A stretch of 64,000 nucleotides of DNA from Shewanella vesiculosa (GCF_021560015.1 NZ_CP073588.1:1178001-1242000); one strand, 5' to 3'. Counted from the stretch's first letter, positions 27,544 to 37,189 are shown. The notes: generated by a model not told the origin, from the sequence alone. Made by a program: numbers and translations.

Positions 27544-27635
27544 TATTCCCTTTCCTCTGATACTTTCGCGGTACTATCCATGAATGAAATTTAAGCGATA
27601 TCTCATGCTAGTTGCGCTAGGTAAATTAAACAAAT

Positions 27636-27673
27636 GAATAGTTTTGATACTAAGTTATTCACAATATGAATAG
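27636..27673. promoter_or_regulatory. Candidate LysR-type operator upstream of maoC operon
   Basis: The arrangement is GAATAG (27636-27641), thirteen bases, TTATTC (27655-27660), seven bases, GAATAG (27668-27673). The inner pair TATTC-N8-containing GAATA is an inverted repeat. The same three half-sites with identical spacings occur in front of lysR at 36133-36170. The surrounding ACAAATGAATAGTT is also shared, so this is likely a binding site of the same LysR regulator. Confidence 0.65.
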
Positions 27674-27727
27674 CTTGGCGTTTGGAAGGCAGCTAACAGA
27701 AACAAATATCTTGAGAGCTTTATCAAC

Positions 27728-27761
27728 AAAAAAACATTACTGCACTGGGCGGTAATGTTTT
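27728..27761 (-). terminator. Rho-independent terminator of the fatty-acyl catabolic operon
   Basis: Arms 27731-27743 and 27749-27761 pair over 13 positions with one G-T pair and a five-base loop. On the minus strand the stem runs into seven or more T, about 85 bases after the stop of the acyl-CoA dehydrogenase gene at 27845. Confidence 0.85.
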
Positions 27762-27844
27762 CATTAGATTGGATTTTATAACGCTCACCTAAAGCTAGGT
27801 AAAACCAATCAGCCTAACAGCGCCTTAAGTCGGGTTAATCCACA

Positions 27845-29650
27845 TTAGAACCAATCAGGCTGCATATCAAAGCTGGTGCTGTCAGTGGTAACGAGTAGGT
27901 TTGACCAGACGTTAATTTCAGGTAATTCAAAGCGATAAAAATACTGACACGCAAGCAATTTACCTTGATAAAAATCCATATCAGCTTGATGCGGTTGTTC
28001 AGCTATCGCTTTAGTGGCGACAATGCTTTGCTTAAGCCACAACCAGGCAATAATCACATGACCAAACAACTCTAAATATTTAACCGAATTGGCCAAAGCG
28101 AGATCAATATTCTTAGTCGACATTGCCGCTAACACTGCTTGGGTTGTGGTACTTAAGGTATCAACTGCTTGGGTTAATTGGCTAGAAAACTCATGTAAAC
28201 TCGGATAGTGTTTTGCCTCATCAATGGTGATGACCATTTCAGCTAAGGTCGCCTTATAACCTTGTAAGTTATTCATCGGTACTTTGCGGGTGAGCAAATC
28301 TAATGATTGAATCCCAGTAGTACCTTCATGGATCGGGTTTAAGCGATTATCACGATAGAACATTTCAACCGGATGCTCGTTAATATAACCGTGACCGCCC
28401 ATCACTTGAATTGCCAGTGAATTGGCTTTGGGGCCATATTCTGATGGCCACGTTTTAATAATGGGGGTTAAGAAATCCAACAGTATATGGGCATGTTGGC
28501 GTTGCTCGACTGTGACGGCAGTACGTTCATCATCACTTAATTGAGTACCATATAGCACTAACGCCATTGCCCCTTCCGCATAGGCTTTTTGGGCTAACAG
28601 CATGCGTTTTACATCAGCATGCTCAATGATATTCACCATAGGTGATTGTGGATCTTTACACGAGGGTAATCGACCTTGGGGGCGATTTTTGGCGTAATCG
28701 ACTGAATATTGATATCCGGCTACCGCCAAAACTGCGCCACTGGTGCCGACCATAATGCGGGCTTCGTTCATCATGTGAAACATATACTTCAAGCCACAAT
28801 GTTCTTCACCGACTAAATAGCCAATGGAGCCCTGTTTTTCACCGAAACTCAATGCCGTTGACGTTTGCGCGCGACCACCCATTTTATGAAACAAACCAGC
28901 CAGAGCGACGTCATTGTCTGCGCCAATGCTGCCATCATCATTAAGTAAAAACTTAGGTACCACAAATAACGAAATGCCTTTAACACCTTTAGGTGCACCT
29001 TGAATTCGAGCCAATACTAAATGAACGATGTTGTCGCTTAAATCGTGATCGCCACCGGAAATATAGATTTTATTGCCCGTAATCCGATATGTACCATCAT
29101 CGGCTTTTACCGCTTTGGTAATTAAATCACCTAAAGCAGATCCGCTACCGGGCTCTGTCATGGCCATAGTGCCCATAAATCGCCCTTCACGCATAGGTTT
29201 AACCCAGGTTTCAATCAACTCAGCATTGCCATGGGCTTGCAGTAAATTGGCATTCGCCGTGGTCAACATGTTGTACCCCATGCCAACACCACCGGCAACA
29301 CTGAGATACGCCCCTGCTGCACTGGCAATGATTGGCGGCAGTTGCATGCCACCTAACTCATAATCTGCTGTTGCAGCGCCAATACCCGACTCGTTTACTG
29401 CGTCGATAGCGGTTTTAAGTTCTGGGATAATGTGTACTTTTTTGCCGTCAAAAGTTGGCTGATGGGTATCGAGCTTTTGACGAATAGGAAGAAAATATTT
29501 TTCTGCAATTATTTTGGCAGTATTGACCACCTCATTAAACGTTTGGCGATCGTGATCTTGATAGCGATCTCTGCTGGTTAATGCTTCACTATCAAACAGT
29601 TCATACAGCATAAATTCTAGGTCACGTTGATTCATTAACGTCGCAGGCAT
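27845..29650 (-). CDS. Acyl-CoA dehydrogenase, long form
   Basis: The 601-residue protein is a paralogue of the enzyme at 3966-5762, with the same layout: MAMTEPGSGSALGDL for FAD and acyl binding, TGNKIYISGGDHDLSDNIVH, and PIHEGTTGIQSLDLL with Glu at the catalytic base position, then the extra C-terminal helical domain. It oxidises acyl-CoA to enoyl-CoA with FAD. It is the last gene of the operon that begins with the histidine phosphatase, and a terminator follows. Divergence between the two copies suggests different chain lengths or branched substrates. Confidence 0.9.
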   Translation of the reverse strand: MPATLMNQRDLEFMLYELFDSEALTSRDRYQDHDRQTFNEVVNTAKIIAEKYFLPIRQKLDTHQPTFDGKKVHIIPELKTAIDAVNESGIGAATADYELGGMQLPPIIASAAGAYLSVAGGVGMGYNMLTTANANLLQAHGNAELIETWVKPMREGRFMGTMAMTEPGSGSALGDLITKAVKADDGTYRITGNKIYISGGDHDLSDNIVHLVLARIQGAPKGVKGISLFVVPKFLLNDDGSIGADNDVALAGLFHKMGGRAQTSTALSFGEKQGSIGYLVGEEHCGLKYMFHMMNEARIMVGTSGAVLAVAGYQYSVDYAKNRPQGRLPSCKDPQSPMVNIIEHADVKRMLLAQKAYAEGAMALVLYGTQLSDDERTAVTVEQRQHAHILLDFLTPIIKTWPSEYGPKANSLAIQVMGGHGYINEHPVEMFYRDNRLNPIHEGTTGIQSLDLLTRKVPMNNLQGYKATLAEMVITIDEAKHYPSLHEFSSQLTQAVDTLSTTTQAVLAAMSTKNIDLALANSVKYLELFGHVIIAWLWLKQSIVATKAIAEQPHQADMDFYQGKLLACQYFYRFELPEINVWSNLLVTTDSTSFDMQPDWF

Positions 29651-29771
29651 AATATTCTCTTCTTATTGTGTTTTCTTCTATAACGTGGAAATGACGTAGC
29701 GAACGACTCAGCAAGTGTTTACGCTAACGGCACGAGCTGGCGTGTCAATAACACTGACTGCAAAGCGCAAC

Positions 29772-30533
29772 TTAATAGGCTGATACGCCACCGTCGACCG
29801 CAATACATTGGCCTGTCATATAGGTATTGGCAGGAGATAACATCATCAGCATCACCGCGACAATTTCTTTAGGCTCACCTAAGCGATTCATTGGCGCACC
29901 AACGGCCATTTTCTGTTGCTTTTCTGCATCAGCAAAATTGGTCACCATAGGCGTCAGGGTAAAAAATGGGCATATCGCATTGATGCGAATATTATTACGG
30001 CCGTACTCAACCGCGCCGGTTTTGGTTAAGCCAATTACCGCATGTTTCGCCATAGAATAAGCACTGCCTCTGGCGGCGCCGACTAACCCAGCCATAGAAC
30101 TCACGTTGAGGATCGCACCCTCGCCTTGTTTGAGCATTTGCTGTATTTGATAACGCATACCAAACTGCACGCCTTTAACATTGATCGCAAATTGACTGTC
30201 CATAATCGCTTCATCAATTTGATGAAGCGGCATAAATTCATGGGCGACACCGGCATTGTTAACCCCAATATCGACTCGACCAAAATGCTCAATCGCAGTA
30301 TCAACCATAGCTTTACACGAGGCATCTTTTGACACATCACATTTCATCGCGATAACCTCAGCGCCGCGAGAGGCAATATCATCCGCCACCTTACGAACAC
30401 CTGCTTCATTAATGTCACTAATCAATAACTTAGCACCGCGCTTGGCTAATTCTTGTGCCAGTAACTGACCAAAGCCTTGAGCGGCGCCAGTGATAACAGC
30501 AACCTTACCGGTAAAGTCTAATAATGGATCCAT
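29772..30533 (-). CDS. Short-chain dehydrogenase/reductase
   Basis: This classical SDR has 253 residues: TGAAQGFGQLLAQELAKRGA for NAD(P) binding, NNAGVAHEF, the catalytic Ser and Tyr-x3-Lys in VSSMAGLVGAARGSAYSMAK, and a C-terminal GQCIAVDGGVSAY. An Asp (ISDINEAG) at the end of the second strand favours NAD. It sits between the APH-type kinase (56 bases upstream) and the long acyl-CoA dehydrogenase. In levulinate-type pathways, an SDR reduces the 4-keto group before phosphorylation; that role is inference. Confidence 0.85.
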   Translation of the reverse strand: MDPLLDFTGKVAVITGAAQGFGQLLAQELAKRGAKLLISDINEAGVRKVADDIASRGAEVIAMKCDVSKDASCKAMVDTAIEHFGRVDIGVNNAGVAHEFMPLHQIDEAIMDSQFAINVKGVQFGMRYQIQQMLKQGEGAILNVSSMAGLVGAARGSAYSMAKHAVIGLTKTGAVEYGRNNIRINAICPFFTLTPMVTNFADAEKQQKMAVGAPMNRLGEPKEIVAVMLMMLSPANTYMTGQCIAVDGGVSAY

Positions 30534-30589
30534 GCGAGTTACTCCTGTAATTGATGGTCTTTTTGATGTTGTTTTATCATACGCTGATG

Positions 30590-31630
30590 TTATTTTTTAG
30601 CTTCGCAAGCAATGACGTCTAAGGCCATTTTGGCCAGAGGCTCAACAAATGATCCCACTTTATTAGCGTGTTCATTGGAGGCATTACCTTCTGTTGCTCG
30701 TTTGGCGACACCTTGTGCAATCGCTGCTAAGCGGAAGAAACTGAATGCCAAATAAAAGCCCCAGTGCTCAATCTGCTCAATACCCATGCGTTGGCAATAT
30801 CGAGCGACATATTCTTCTTCAGACGGAATCCCTAAGCTGGCGCGGTCGATATCTTTTAAACCATCAATGCTGCCCATGCCTGCTGGCATCCGCAGTTGCA
30901 TACATTGGTATGCTAAATCAGCAAAGGGATGGCCTAAGGTCGATAATTCCCAATCCAGTAAAGCAATAACCTCTGGTGAATCTTTGGCAAACATCATGTT
31001 GTCTAAGCGAAAGTCACCATGTACTAAGCAAACACGACCATCATCACTGGGTAGATTTTCTTCAAGCCAGTTAATTAAGGCATCCATGGCAGCAATTTTG
31101 TGTAATTCTGTGGCGCGATATTGTGATGTCCAGCGACCGAGTTGACGTTCAAAGTAATTGCCCGCTTTACCATAATCAGCTAAACCGACGGCATCAACAT
31201 CGACACTGTGCAGCGCGACCAAGACTTTATTCATCGCGTCATACATAGCTGAGCGTCGATCATTACTGTCTATTTCGGCTAATGATGCACTCCAATACAC
31301 AGTGCCATCGCAAAACTCCATCAGATAAAACATTGAACCAATAACGCTGCAGTCTTCACACAGGTGAAATACTTTTGCCACTGGCACATCACTGTCTTTT
31401 AGTGCATCTAATACCCGATATTCACGATCGACTGCATGGGCTGATTTCAATAATTTGCCCGGCGGTTGACGACGCAACACATACACACCCGTTGGCGAGG
31501 TCACTTTGTAAGTGGGATTGGATTGACCACCTGAGAACTTTTCTAAGGTGATCGGCCCTGTAAAGTCGGCGACATGCTGCTCTAAATAAGCGCTAAGTTG
31601 TTCATTATCAATGGGGAATACTTGTGACAT
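30590..31630 (-). CDS. APH-type phosphotransferase, ACAD10/LvaA-like kinase
   Basis: The 346-residue protein has an aminoglycoside-phosphotransferase/choline-kinase fold: the N-terminal FSGGQSNPTYKV glycine loop, VLRRQPPG with the ATP-anchoring basic residues, catalytic LVHGDFRLDNMMF and metal-binding ALLDWELSTLGHPFADLAY. This sequence type matches the kinase domain of mammalian ACAD10/11 and bacterial LvaA, which phosphorylate the 4-hydroxyl of 4-hydroxyacyl-CoA. An acyl-CoA dehydrogenase of the matching type ends 96 bases upstream, so the pair is the split equivalent of the fused animal protein. Antibiotic phosphorylation is unlikely. Confidence 0.85.
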   Translation of the reverse strand: MSQVFPIDNEQLSAYLEQHVADFTGPITLEKFSGGQSNPTYKVTSPTGVYVLRRQPPGKLLKSAHAVDREYRVLDALKDSDVPVAKVFHLCEDCSVIGSMFYLMEFCDGTVYWSASLAEIDSNDRRSAMYDAMNKVLVALHSVDVDAVGLADYGKAGNYFERQLGRWTSQYRATELHKIAAMDALINWLEENLPSDDGRVCLVHGDFRLDNMMFAKDSPEVIALLDWELSTLGHPFADLAYQCMQLRMPAGMGSIDGLKDIDRASLGIPSEEEYVARYCQRMGIEQIEHWGFYLAFSFFRLAAIAQGVAKRATEGNASNEHANKVGSFVEPLAKMALDVIACEAKK

Positions 31631-31726
31631 TTAGCAATACTCTCGTTGTTTGATGGATTTAGCTTGGCTGAGAAAAAGTACGATTACGGGGTGAAATGCT
31701 TGTTGCGTTTCACCCTAAGCATTTAC

Positions 31727-32938
31727 TTACCCAACTATCTTTTTTACTAAATCACGACCCAACTGCATCATATGCACTTGATCTGGGCCATCAGCTAAAC
31801 GCAACGTTCTCTGGCCAGCCCAGGCATGCGCTAAGAAAGTATCTTGACTGACACCCACAGCGCCATGGCATTGAATCGCGCGGTCGATCACATCAAGAGA
31901 CATACTTGGGGCAACAATTTTAATCATAGCGATCAATTCTTTAGCCGCTTTATTGCCTTCTGTGTCCATTTTCTGGGCTGCTTTTAAGGTCATCAAACGT
32001 GCTTGTTCAATTTGGCAGGCTGATTTGGCTATATCTTCGCGAACCGACTGCTGTTTGATCATAGGTTGACCAAATACAATACGCTCGCCAACGCGTTTAC
32101 ACATTAAATCGAGCGCGCGCTGAGCAATACCGATTGAACGCATGCAGTGATGAATACGCCCAGGGCCAAGACGTCCTTGGGCAATTTCAAAACCTTTGCC
32201 TTCGCCAGCAATAATGTTATCCAGCGGCACACGCACATTAGTAAACGTTACCTCAGCATGGCCTTCAGGTGAATCATCATAGCCGAACACTTTCATCGGT
32301 CTTACCATGGTGACACCAGGGGTATTCATCGGTACAAGCACTTGAGATTGCTGAATATAACGGTTGCTATTTTCAGCATCTGTTTTACCCATAACAATCA
32401 TGATTTCACACTGTTTGCGACATGCGCCGCTAATGTAAAATTTGCGGCCATTAATCACGTATTCATTGCCATCACGCACTATGCTCAGTTCAATATTAGT
32501 GGCATCGCTTGAAGCGACTTCAGGTTCTGTCATTGCAAAAGCAGAGCGTATTTTTCCGTCCAGTAAAGGCTCTAACCATTGTTTCTTTTGTGCTTCATTA
32601 CCGTATTTGGCCAGTACTTCCATGTTGCCGGTGTCGGGTGCCGCGCAGTTAAACACTTCTGGCGCCCACATAACCTTGCCCATAATTTCAGCCAACGGGG
32701 CATATTCTAAATTAGTTAATCCAGCACTGTATTTACCGTAGGCAACCGGTAGAAACAAATTCCATAAACCTTCAGCTTTGGCTTTGGCTTTAAGTTGTTC
32801 CATTAACGGCGGCGTTGACCATGGTTCGAGCTCAACTTGCTTATGCATTTCTTCTTCGACAGGAAATACATGTAAATCCATAAAGTCGTTGACTCGCTTG
32901 ATTAATCCTTGAACTTTTTCGCTGTATTCAAAATTCAT
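31727..32938 (-). CDS. Acyl-CoA dehydrogenase, ACAD10/11-LvaC-like
   Basis: The 403-residue dehydrogenase has [17 protein letters not shown] for FAD and substrate binding and the C-terminal [11 protein letters not shown]. Asp383 occupies the place where ordinary acyl-CoA dehydrogenases have the catalytic Glu in YEGT. That variant is typical of the ACAD10/11 group, which includes enzymes that remove phosphate from 4-phosphoacyl-CoA to give an enoyl-CoA rather than doing plain dehydrogenation. The adjacent kinase gene supports this reading. If wrong, it is an ordinary medium- or branched-chain dehydrogenase. Confidence 0.85.
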   Translation of the reverse strand: MNFEYSEKVQGLIKRVNDFMDLHVFPVEEEMHKQVELEPWSTPPLMEQLKAKAKAEGLWNLFLPVAYGKYSAGLTNLEYAPLAEIMGKVMWAPEVFNCAAPDTGNMEVLAKYGNEAQKKQWLEPLLDGKIRSAFAMTEPEVASSDATNIELSIVRDGNEYVINGRKFYISGACRKQCEIMIVMGKTDAENSNRYIQQSQVLVPMNTPGVTMVRPMKVFGYDDSPEGHAEVTFTNVRVPLDNIIAGEGKGFEIAQGRLGPGRIHHCMRSIGIAQRALDLMCKRVGERIVFGQPMIKQQSVREDIAKSACQIEQARLMTLKAAQKMDTEGNKAAKELIAMIKIVAPSMSLDVIDRAIQCHGAVGVSQDTFLAHAWAGQRTLRLADGPDQVHMMQLGRDLVKKIVG

Positions 32939-33026
32939 TACTGTATCCTTTTACCCGGTAATAACGACGCTAATCGCTGTGGTAATGAGCCTAGACCCAC
33001 TGACTGAAGCGATTAACTCAACGACA

Positions 33027-34139
33027 TTAATGACTTCTTATTAAACGGTTTAATTTCATCAATGGCGTTGTGCTGGATTTTTTTTTAACCCACTGAGGAT
33101 CAACTAATAGCGCCCGCCCAATGGCAACTAAATCAAATTCATCATTGTTTAAGCGCACTAATAACTCATCAATACCGGTTGGATTTGAAGTACCCGATAA
33201 ATCAGCATTGCCCTCACCGATAAAATCAGCATCTAGGCCGACATTACCCACAGTAATCACCGGCTTGTTAGTTAATTTTTTAGTCCAACCAGCAAGCCCA
33301 AGATCTGAACCCGCAAATTCTGCAACCCAAAAACGACGAGTACTGGCATGGAAAATATCAACGCCAGCATCACTTAATAAACCTAAAAATGTATCAAGTT
33401 CTTCAGGTGTTTGGCACAACTTGGCGTTGTAATCTTGTTGTTTCCACTGCGAAAAACGGAAGATAATGGTAAAGTCATTACCCACAGCAGCGCGGATGGC
33501 ATTCACGATTTCAACACCAAAACGGGTGCGATTTTCTAATGAACCACCATATTTGTCGGTGCGTTGATTGGTCCCTTCCCAGAAAAACTGATCAACTAAG
33601 TAGCCATGAGCGCCATGCACCTCGATGGCATCAAAACCGATGTTTTTAGCATCGAGCGCGGCTTGAGCAAATGACGCTACAACGGTGTCGATATCGTCTT
33701 GGGTCATGGCAACGCCGTTAGCAGCACCAGGCTTATACAAACCTGAAGGGCTATAGGCTGGTGCCTCTTTATGTGGACCTATACCTGACTTTCTTACCGA
33801 ACCCACATGCCAAAGTTGAGGCGCAATTTTGCCGCCAACAGCATGCACTTCATCAACAACATGCTTCCAACCTGCTAAGGCTTGGTCACCATAAATAGCT
33901 GGCACATTCTCGTATCCATTCGCCCCTTCATGGGAGATAAATGTCCCTTCAGTGATAATCAGGCCTACATCGCCTTCGGCGCGTCTACGGTAATAGGCTG
34001 CTACTTCATCATTAGGGATATAATTAGGGGAAAATGCTCGAGTCATTGGCGCCATCACGGTCTTATTTTTAAGTGACAATGATGCTGTGACAAAGGGTTC
34101 AAATAATCTATTTACACTGGTGTTTTTGTCGCTATTCAT
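33027..34139 (-). CDS. Old yellow enzyme-family NADH:flavin oxidoreductase
   Basis: The 370-residue TIM-barrel flavoprotein starts with LFEPFVTASLSLKNKTVMAPMTRAF and has QLWHVGSV, then EVHGAHGYLVDQFFW and YGGSLENRTRF, all characteristic of OYE-like enzymes that bind FMN. There is no C-terminal FAD or iron-sulfur domain, so it is of the simple OYE/xenobiotic reductase type and not 2,4-dienoyl-CoA reductase FadH. It would reduce alpha,beta-unsaturated carbonyls with NAD(P)H. The gene lies between an SDR and the LvaC-like dehydrogenase in the same operon, which suggests a role in an unsaturated or terpenoid intermediate. Confidence 0.87.
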   Translation of the reverse strand: MNSDKNTSVNRLFEPFVTASLSLKNKTVMAPMTRAFSPNYIPNDEVAAYYRRRAEGDVGLIITEGTFISHEGANGYENVPAIYGDQALAGWKHVVDEVHAVGGKIAPQLWHVGSVRKSGIGPHKEAPAYSPSGLYKPGAANGVAMTQDDIDTVVASFAQAALDAKNIGFDAIEVHGAHGYLVDQFFWEGTNQRTDKYGGSLENRTRFGVEIVNAIRAAVGNDFTIIFRFSQWKQQDYNAKLCQTPEELDTFLGLLSDAGVDIFHASTRRFWVAEFAGSDLGLAGWTKKLTNKPVITVGNVGLDADFIGEGNADLSGTSNPTGIDELLVRLNNDEFDLVAIGRALLVDPQWVKKKSSTTPLMKLNRLIRSH

Positions 34140-34239
34140 ATTTGCTTCCTAGCGTTAATTGATGCTTTATTTTTATGTTGTTTGTCTTATTTAGCTGGCT
34201 TAAGCGTTTGGCATTGAAGTCTGCTTGTGTGTTAAGCAG

Positions 34240-35010
34240 TTAACCAATCAAATAACCGCCATCAACATTAATCGCTGTACCTGTGGTGTAGCTTGATGCA
34301 TTTGAGACTAAATATAATACAGTGCCGGCCATTTCATCAGGTTGTGCCACGCGCTTCATCGGTACGTGGTGCATCATTTGTTTAAGAATGGCTGGGTTAT
34401 CAACTAAAGCAGAAGCGAATTTAGTGTCGGTACCACCGGGTAATAATGCATTTACGCGAATATTAAATTGGGCGCACTCTTTAGCAAAAGCTTGTGTCAT
34501 TGAGATCACTGCCGCTTTAGTAATAGAGTAGATACCTTGGTAATCGCCCGGGATCACGCCATTAACTGACGCGACATTGACAATAGCGCCACCGCCACTG
34601 TCTTTCATTAATTGCGCGCCCTTAGTCGACATAAAGAAATACCCCCGAATATTCACATCAACCGTCTTTTGAAAGGCAATTAAATCGGTATCGATAATGT
34701 GACCAAAATAAGGATTTGCCGCCGCATTATTGACTAAAATATCCAGCTTGCCATGTTGCTGTTTGATTGCAGCAAAGATTGAGTCAATTTGATCTAACTC
34801 GCCAATATGACAAGCAATGGCTTGTGCACTGCCGCCTGCGGCAACAATTTCATCTACCACGGTTTGGCAGGCTTCAAGTTTTCGGCTTGATACAATCACA
34901 TGAGCACCATACTGGGCTAATACTTTAGCAACACTTTCGCCAATACCACGACTGGCTCCGGTGACTAAAGCAACTTTCCCTGTTAAATCAAATAAATCGC
35001 CCTTGTTCAT
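34240..35010 (-). CDS. Short-chain dehydrogenase/reductase (DHRS4-like)
   Basis: A 256-residue SDR with TGASRGIGESVAKVLAQYGA, VSSRK (Arg pattern suggesting NADP use), NNAAANPYFG, catalytic VASVNGVIPGDYQGIYSITK, and a terminal TAINVDGGYLIG. The NNAAANP variant and VSSRK are seen in the DHRS4 group of carbonyl reductases. It is 100 bases upstream of the OYE gene and 190 bases downstream of the phosphatase gene. It could carry the ketone-alcohol step of the pathway. Confidence 0.85.
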   Translation of the reverse strand: MNKGDLFDLTGKVALVTGASRGIGESVAKVLAQYGAHVIVSSRKLEACQTVVDEIVAAGGSAQAIACHIGELDQIDSIFAAIKQQHGKLDILVNNAAANPYFGHIIDTDLIAFQKTVDVNIRGYFFMSTKGAQLMKDSGGGAIVNVASVNGVIPGDYQGIYSITKAAVISMTQAFAKECAQFNIRVNALLPGGTDTKFASALVDNPAILKQMMHHVPMKRVAQPDEMAGTVLYLVSNASSYTTGTAINVDGGYLIG

Positions 35011-35200
35011 GTTATTTCCTTATTATTTTGTGTTAATCGTTTTCGAGTTAATAGCTTCGAATCAATTGTATTCGGGTTAAATTGTTATATTGGTTTTGCT
35101 CGCTGAACTCAGCGAGTAAACAGAGGCTGTTGATAGCGTCAGTCAATATTTACGTTACTCCATTTGAAGCTTATTTTTAAACGTGTAACGGCACTTAAGT

Positions 35201-35935
35201 TTACTTGTAGGTGATCCACTCATCACCAGCCTGCTCTAGATGGCTATAGTTATTAAAATAATCCACGCTCAGCATATTTTCCGAAAACAGCAATTTGGTC
35301 ACGCTGGTATTTCTGGTTTGTTGATTAATTGCTAATGTTTGTTGATCGTTTAATTTTAATATGTGCTGGATGATCACTGAAATGGTACCGCCTGAGGTGA
35401 ACACTAAAATATCTTTAGACGGTTTAGGTTCATGGTTCACCGCACGTAACTGGCGTTTATGACTCAATTGCTGTTGAATAATATCTTGCAATGCACGAAT
35501 ACAGCGCGCCTGAAACTGCGGCCAACTCTCTTTATACTCATGATGGTTATCGCCTGAAATCCAGCGTTTAAGTGCTTGATAAAATTCTTGCTGCAGTGCC
35601 TTATTGGGCTCATCCAGTTGGTTTAGCGCGTCATTCATTTTGGCAAAGTTATTCCACTGGGGATTGTATTGCTGCAAAATCTCGACATGATCAAACTCAT
35701 TAAAACCCGAGTGGATAACCATAGGCGTGGTCTCACCTTGGTATCCATTGACGAAGTGAGTTAACGTTTGGCCGTGACGCAGCAAGTCGCCGCAATAAAA
35801 CTGACTCGGGGCCCCTCTTGAACGCCAATACTCGCCCAACAATCTCGCCTGCTGGCTACCTTTGTTTGATAATTGATCGTAATCAGTGCTGCCAAATGAG
35901 GCTTGCCCGTGTCGAATCAAATAAATTGCTGCCAT
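35201..35935 (-). CDS. Histidine phosphatase superfamily protein
   Basis: The 244-residue protein opens with AAIYLIRHGQASFG, the RHG motif whose His takes up phosphate, and has the later acidic and His positions of the phosphoglycerate mutase-like fold (VIHSGFNEFDHVE, FTSGGTISVIIQ). It lacks the context of glycolysis genes. It is first in the minus-strand operon of SDR, OYE, LvaC-like and LvaA-like genes and faces lysR. A phosphatase in an operon with a kinase for acyl-CoA is notable, but no link has been shown. Confidence 0.83.
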   Translation of the reverse strand: MAAIYLIRHGQASFGSTDYDQLSNKGSQQARLLGEYWRSRGAPSQFYCGDLLRHGQTLTHFVNGYQGETTPMVIHSGFNEFDHVEILQQYNPQWNNFAKMNDALNQLDEPNKALQQEFYQALKRWISGDNHHEYKESWPQFQARCIRALQDIIQQQLSHKRQLRAVNHEPKPSKDILVFTSGGTISVIIQHILKLNDQQTLAINQQTRNTSVTKLLFSENMLSVDYFNNYSHLEQAGDEWITYK

Positions 35936-36132
35936 GTCGTGTCTCTGACTGAGTAAAAGAATGATGACTCAATAGGTAAACAATGAATCGTTGCTAACTT
36001 GACTGTAATAGCAGCCGTTTATCTGCTGTATCACATCGTTTATTTGATTGTCATAACGGTCATTTTGCATGCGTTTTACGCTATATCGAATCTACTTGAC
36101 TATGCTAATGCCAACATCTAAATTGAACAAAT

Positions 36133-36170
36133 GAATAGTTCTAATACCCTACTATTTATAATTTAAATAG
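36133..36170. promoter_or_regulatory. Candidate LysR operator between lysR and its target operon
   Basis: GAATAG (36133-36138), thirteen bases, CTATTT (36152-36157), seven bases, AAATAG (36165-36170). The inner pair is a perfect six-base inverted repeat of T-N11-A type. It lies 53 bases before the lysR ATG and about 200 before the divergent phosphatase gene, the usual place for a LysR protein to control itself and a divergent operon. Confidence 0.7.
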
Positions 36171-36222
36171 TATGCCCTTCTTAGGTGGTGTTAATGCACA
36201 GTAAGGGATCACTGGAGTAAAT

Positions 36223-37134
36223 ATGAAAATTGATTTGAATTTGTTTGTGGTGTTTGATGCAATCTATTGCGAAGGTAATATCACTAAAGCGGCATCGGTA
36301 TTGAATCTATCCCAGCCGGCTGTGAGTCACTCGCTGGGTAAATTACGCACTCATTTTGATGATGCTTTATTTATCAGGCAAGGTAATGAAATGCGCCCGA
36401 CTCCGGTGGCAAAGAATGTAATAGATGATGTGCGCGAAGCCTTGCACCAATTACAAGTATGTTTAGTGCAATCTAGACAGTTTGAGCCATTAACCTCACG
36501 CAAAAGCTTTTCATTATCCTTACACGGTTCTTTAGAACCTTACTATTTGCCTATCTTGCAACAAAGCTTGTCGTTAGAGTCGCCAGCAATTAATTTAAGC
36601 AGTAATAAGCGAGTAAGACGCACAGAACTTGAAAACAAGCTGGCCAGTGGCGACATCGATTTGGCCATTGATACCTTAATCCCTGTCAGCAACAATATTA
36701 TGCATACGCAATTAGAGTTAGATCAACTGGTTGTTATTGCACGTAAAAATCACCCTGCTATTACAGACGCACTCGATTTAGAGACTTATTTGCGCCTAGA
36801 GCATGTATTGGTGTCATCTCGCTCAACCGGGCCTAGTTTGGAAGATTTTGAACTGTCACGTATCGGTTTACATCGTAAAATATCCCTACGGTGTCAGCAT
36901 GCGTTATCGGCGTGTAGAGTGATCTTAAATAACGACATGTTACTGACATTACCGAAAACGGCCGCAGCCATGTACGGTCAAATGCTTGATATCGCCATTT
37001 ACCCCATGCCAGTTGAATTACCCGATATTGGGGTGCATTTATACTGGCATATTAATGTCGACAAAGAGCCAGCGAATAAATGGCTCAGAAACAAAATGAT
37101 TATTGCGGCAACAAATACAAGAATCACACCTTAA
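36223..37134 (+). CDS. LysR-family transcriptional regulator
   Basis: The 303-residue protein has the N-terminal winged HTH (residues 1-65): DLNLFVVFDAIYCEGNITKAASVLNLSQPAVSHSLGKLR, including the recognition helix. The C-terminal half is the inducer-binding domain. GGAG lies seven bases before the ATG. It faces a seven-gene fatty-acyl catabolic operon across a 287-base gap with an inverted-repeat box; the same box is found before maoC. It probably responds to a pathway CoA ester or acid and controls both operons. Confidence 0.92.
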   Translation: MKIDLNLFVVFDAIYCEGNITKAASVLNLSQPAVSHSLGKLRTHFDDALFIRQGNEMRPTPVAKNVIDDVREALHQLQVCLVQSRQFEPLTSRKSFSLSLHGSLEPYYLPILQQSLSLESPAINLSSNKRVRRTELENKLASGDIDLAIDTLIPVSNNIMHTQLELDQLVVIARKNHPAITDALDLETYLRLEHVLVSSRSTGPSLEDFELSRIGLHRKISLRCQHALSACRVILNNDMLLTLPKTAAAMYGQMLDIAIYPMPVELPDIGVHLYWHINVDKEPANKWLRNKMIIAATNTRITP

Positions 37135-37189
37135 TCGAAATCCATAATGGGTAAAAAAACAGCTGCAACTATAAGCCGACTGACATATC

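Larger units (their letters stand above)
27544..27844. other. Intergenic region with operator and terminator
   Basis: The 301-base gap between two same-strand genes holds the terminator of the upstream operon (27728-27761) and a candidate LysR-family operator (27636-27673). It therefore contains an operon boundary: the maoC operon must have its own promoter here. Confidence 0.65.

Noticed and set aside
30590..31630. Aminoglycoside resistance gene
   Set aside because: The fold is APH-like, but the sequence pattern and the neighbouring acyl-CoA dehydrogenase fit the ACAD10/LvaA kinase group.
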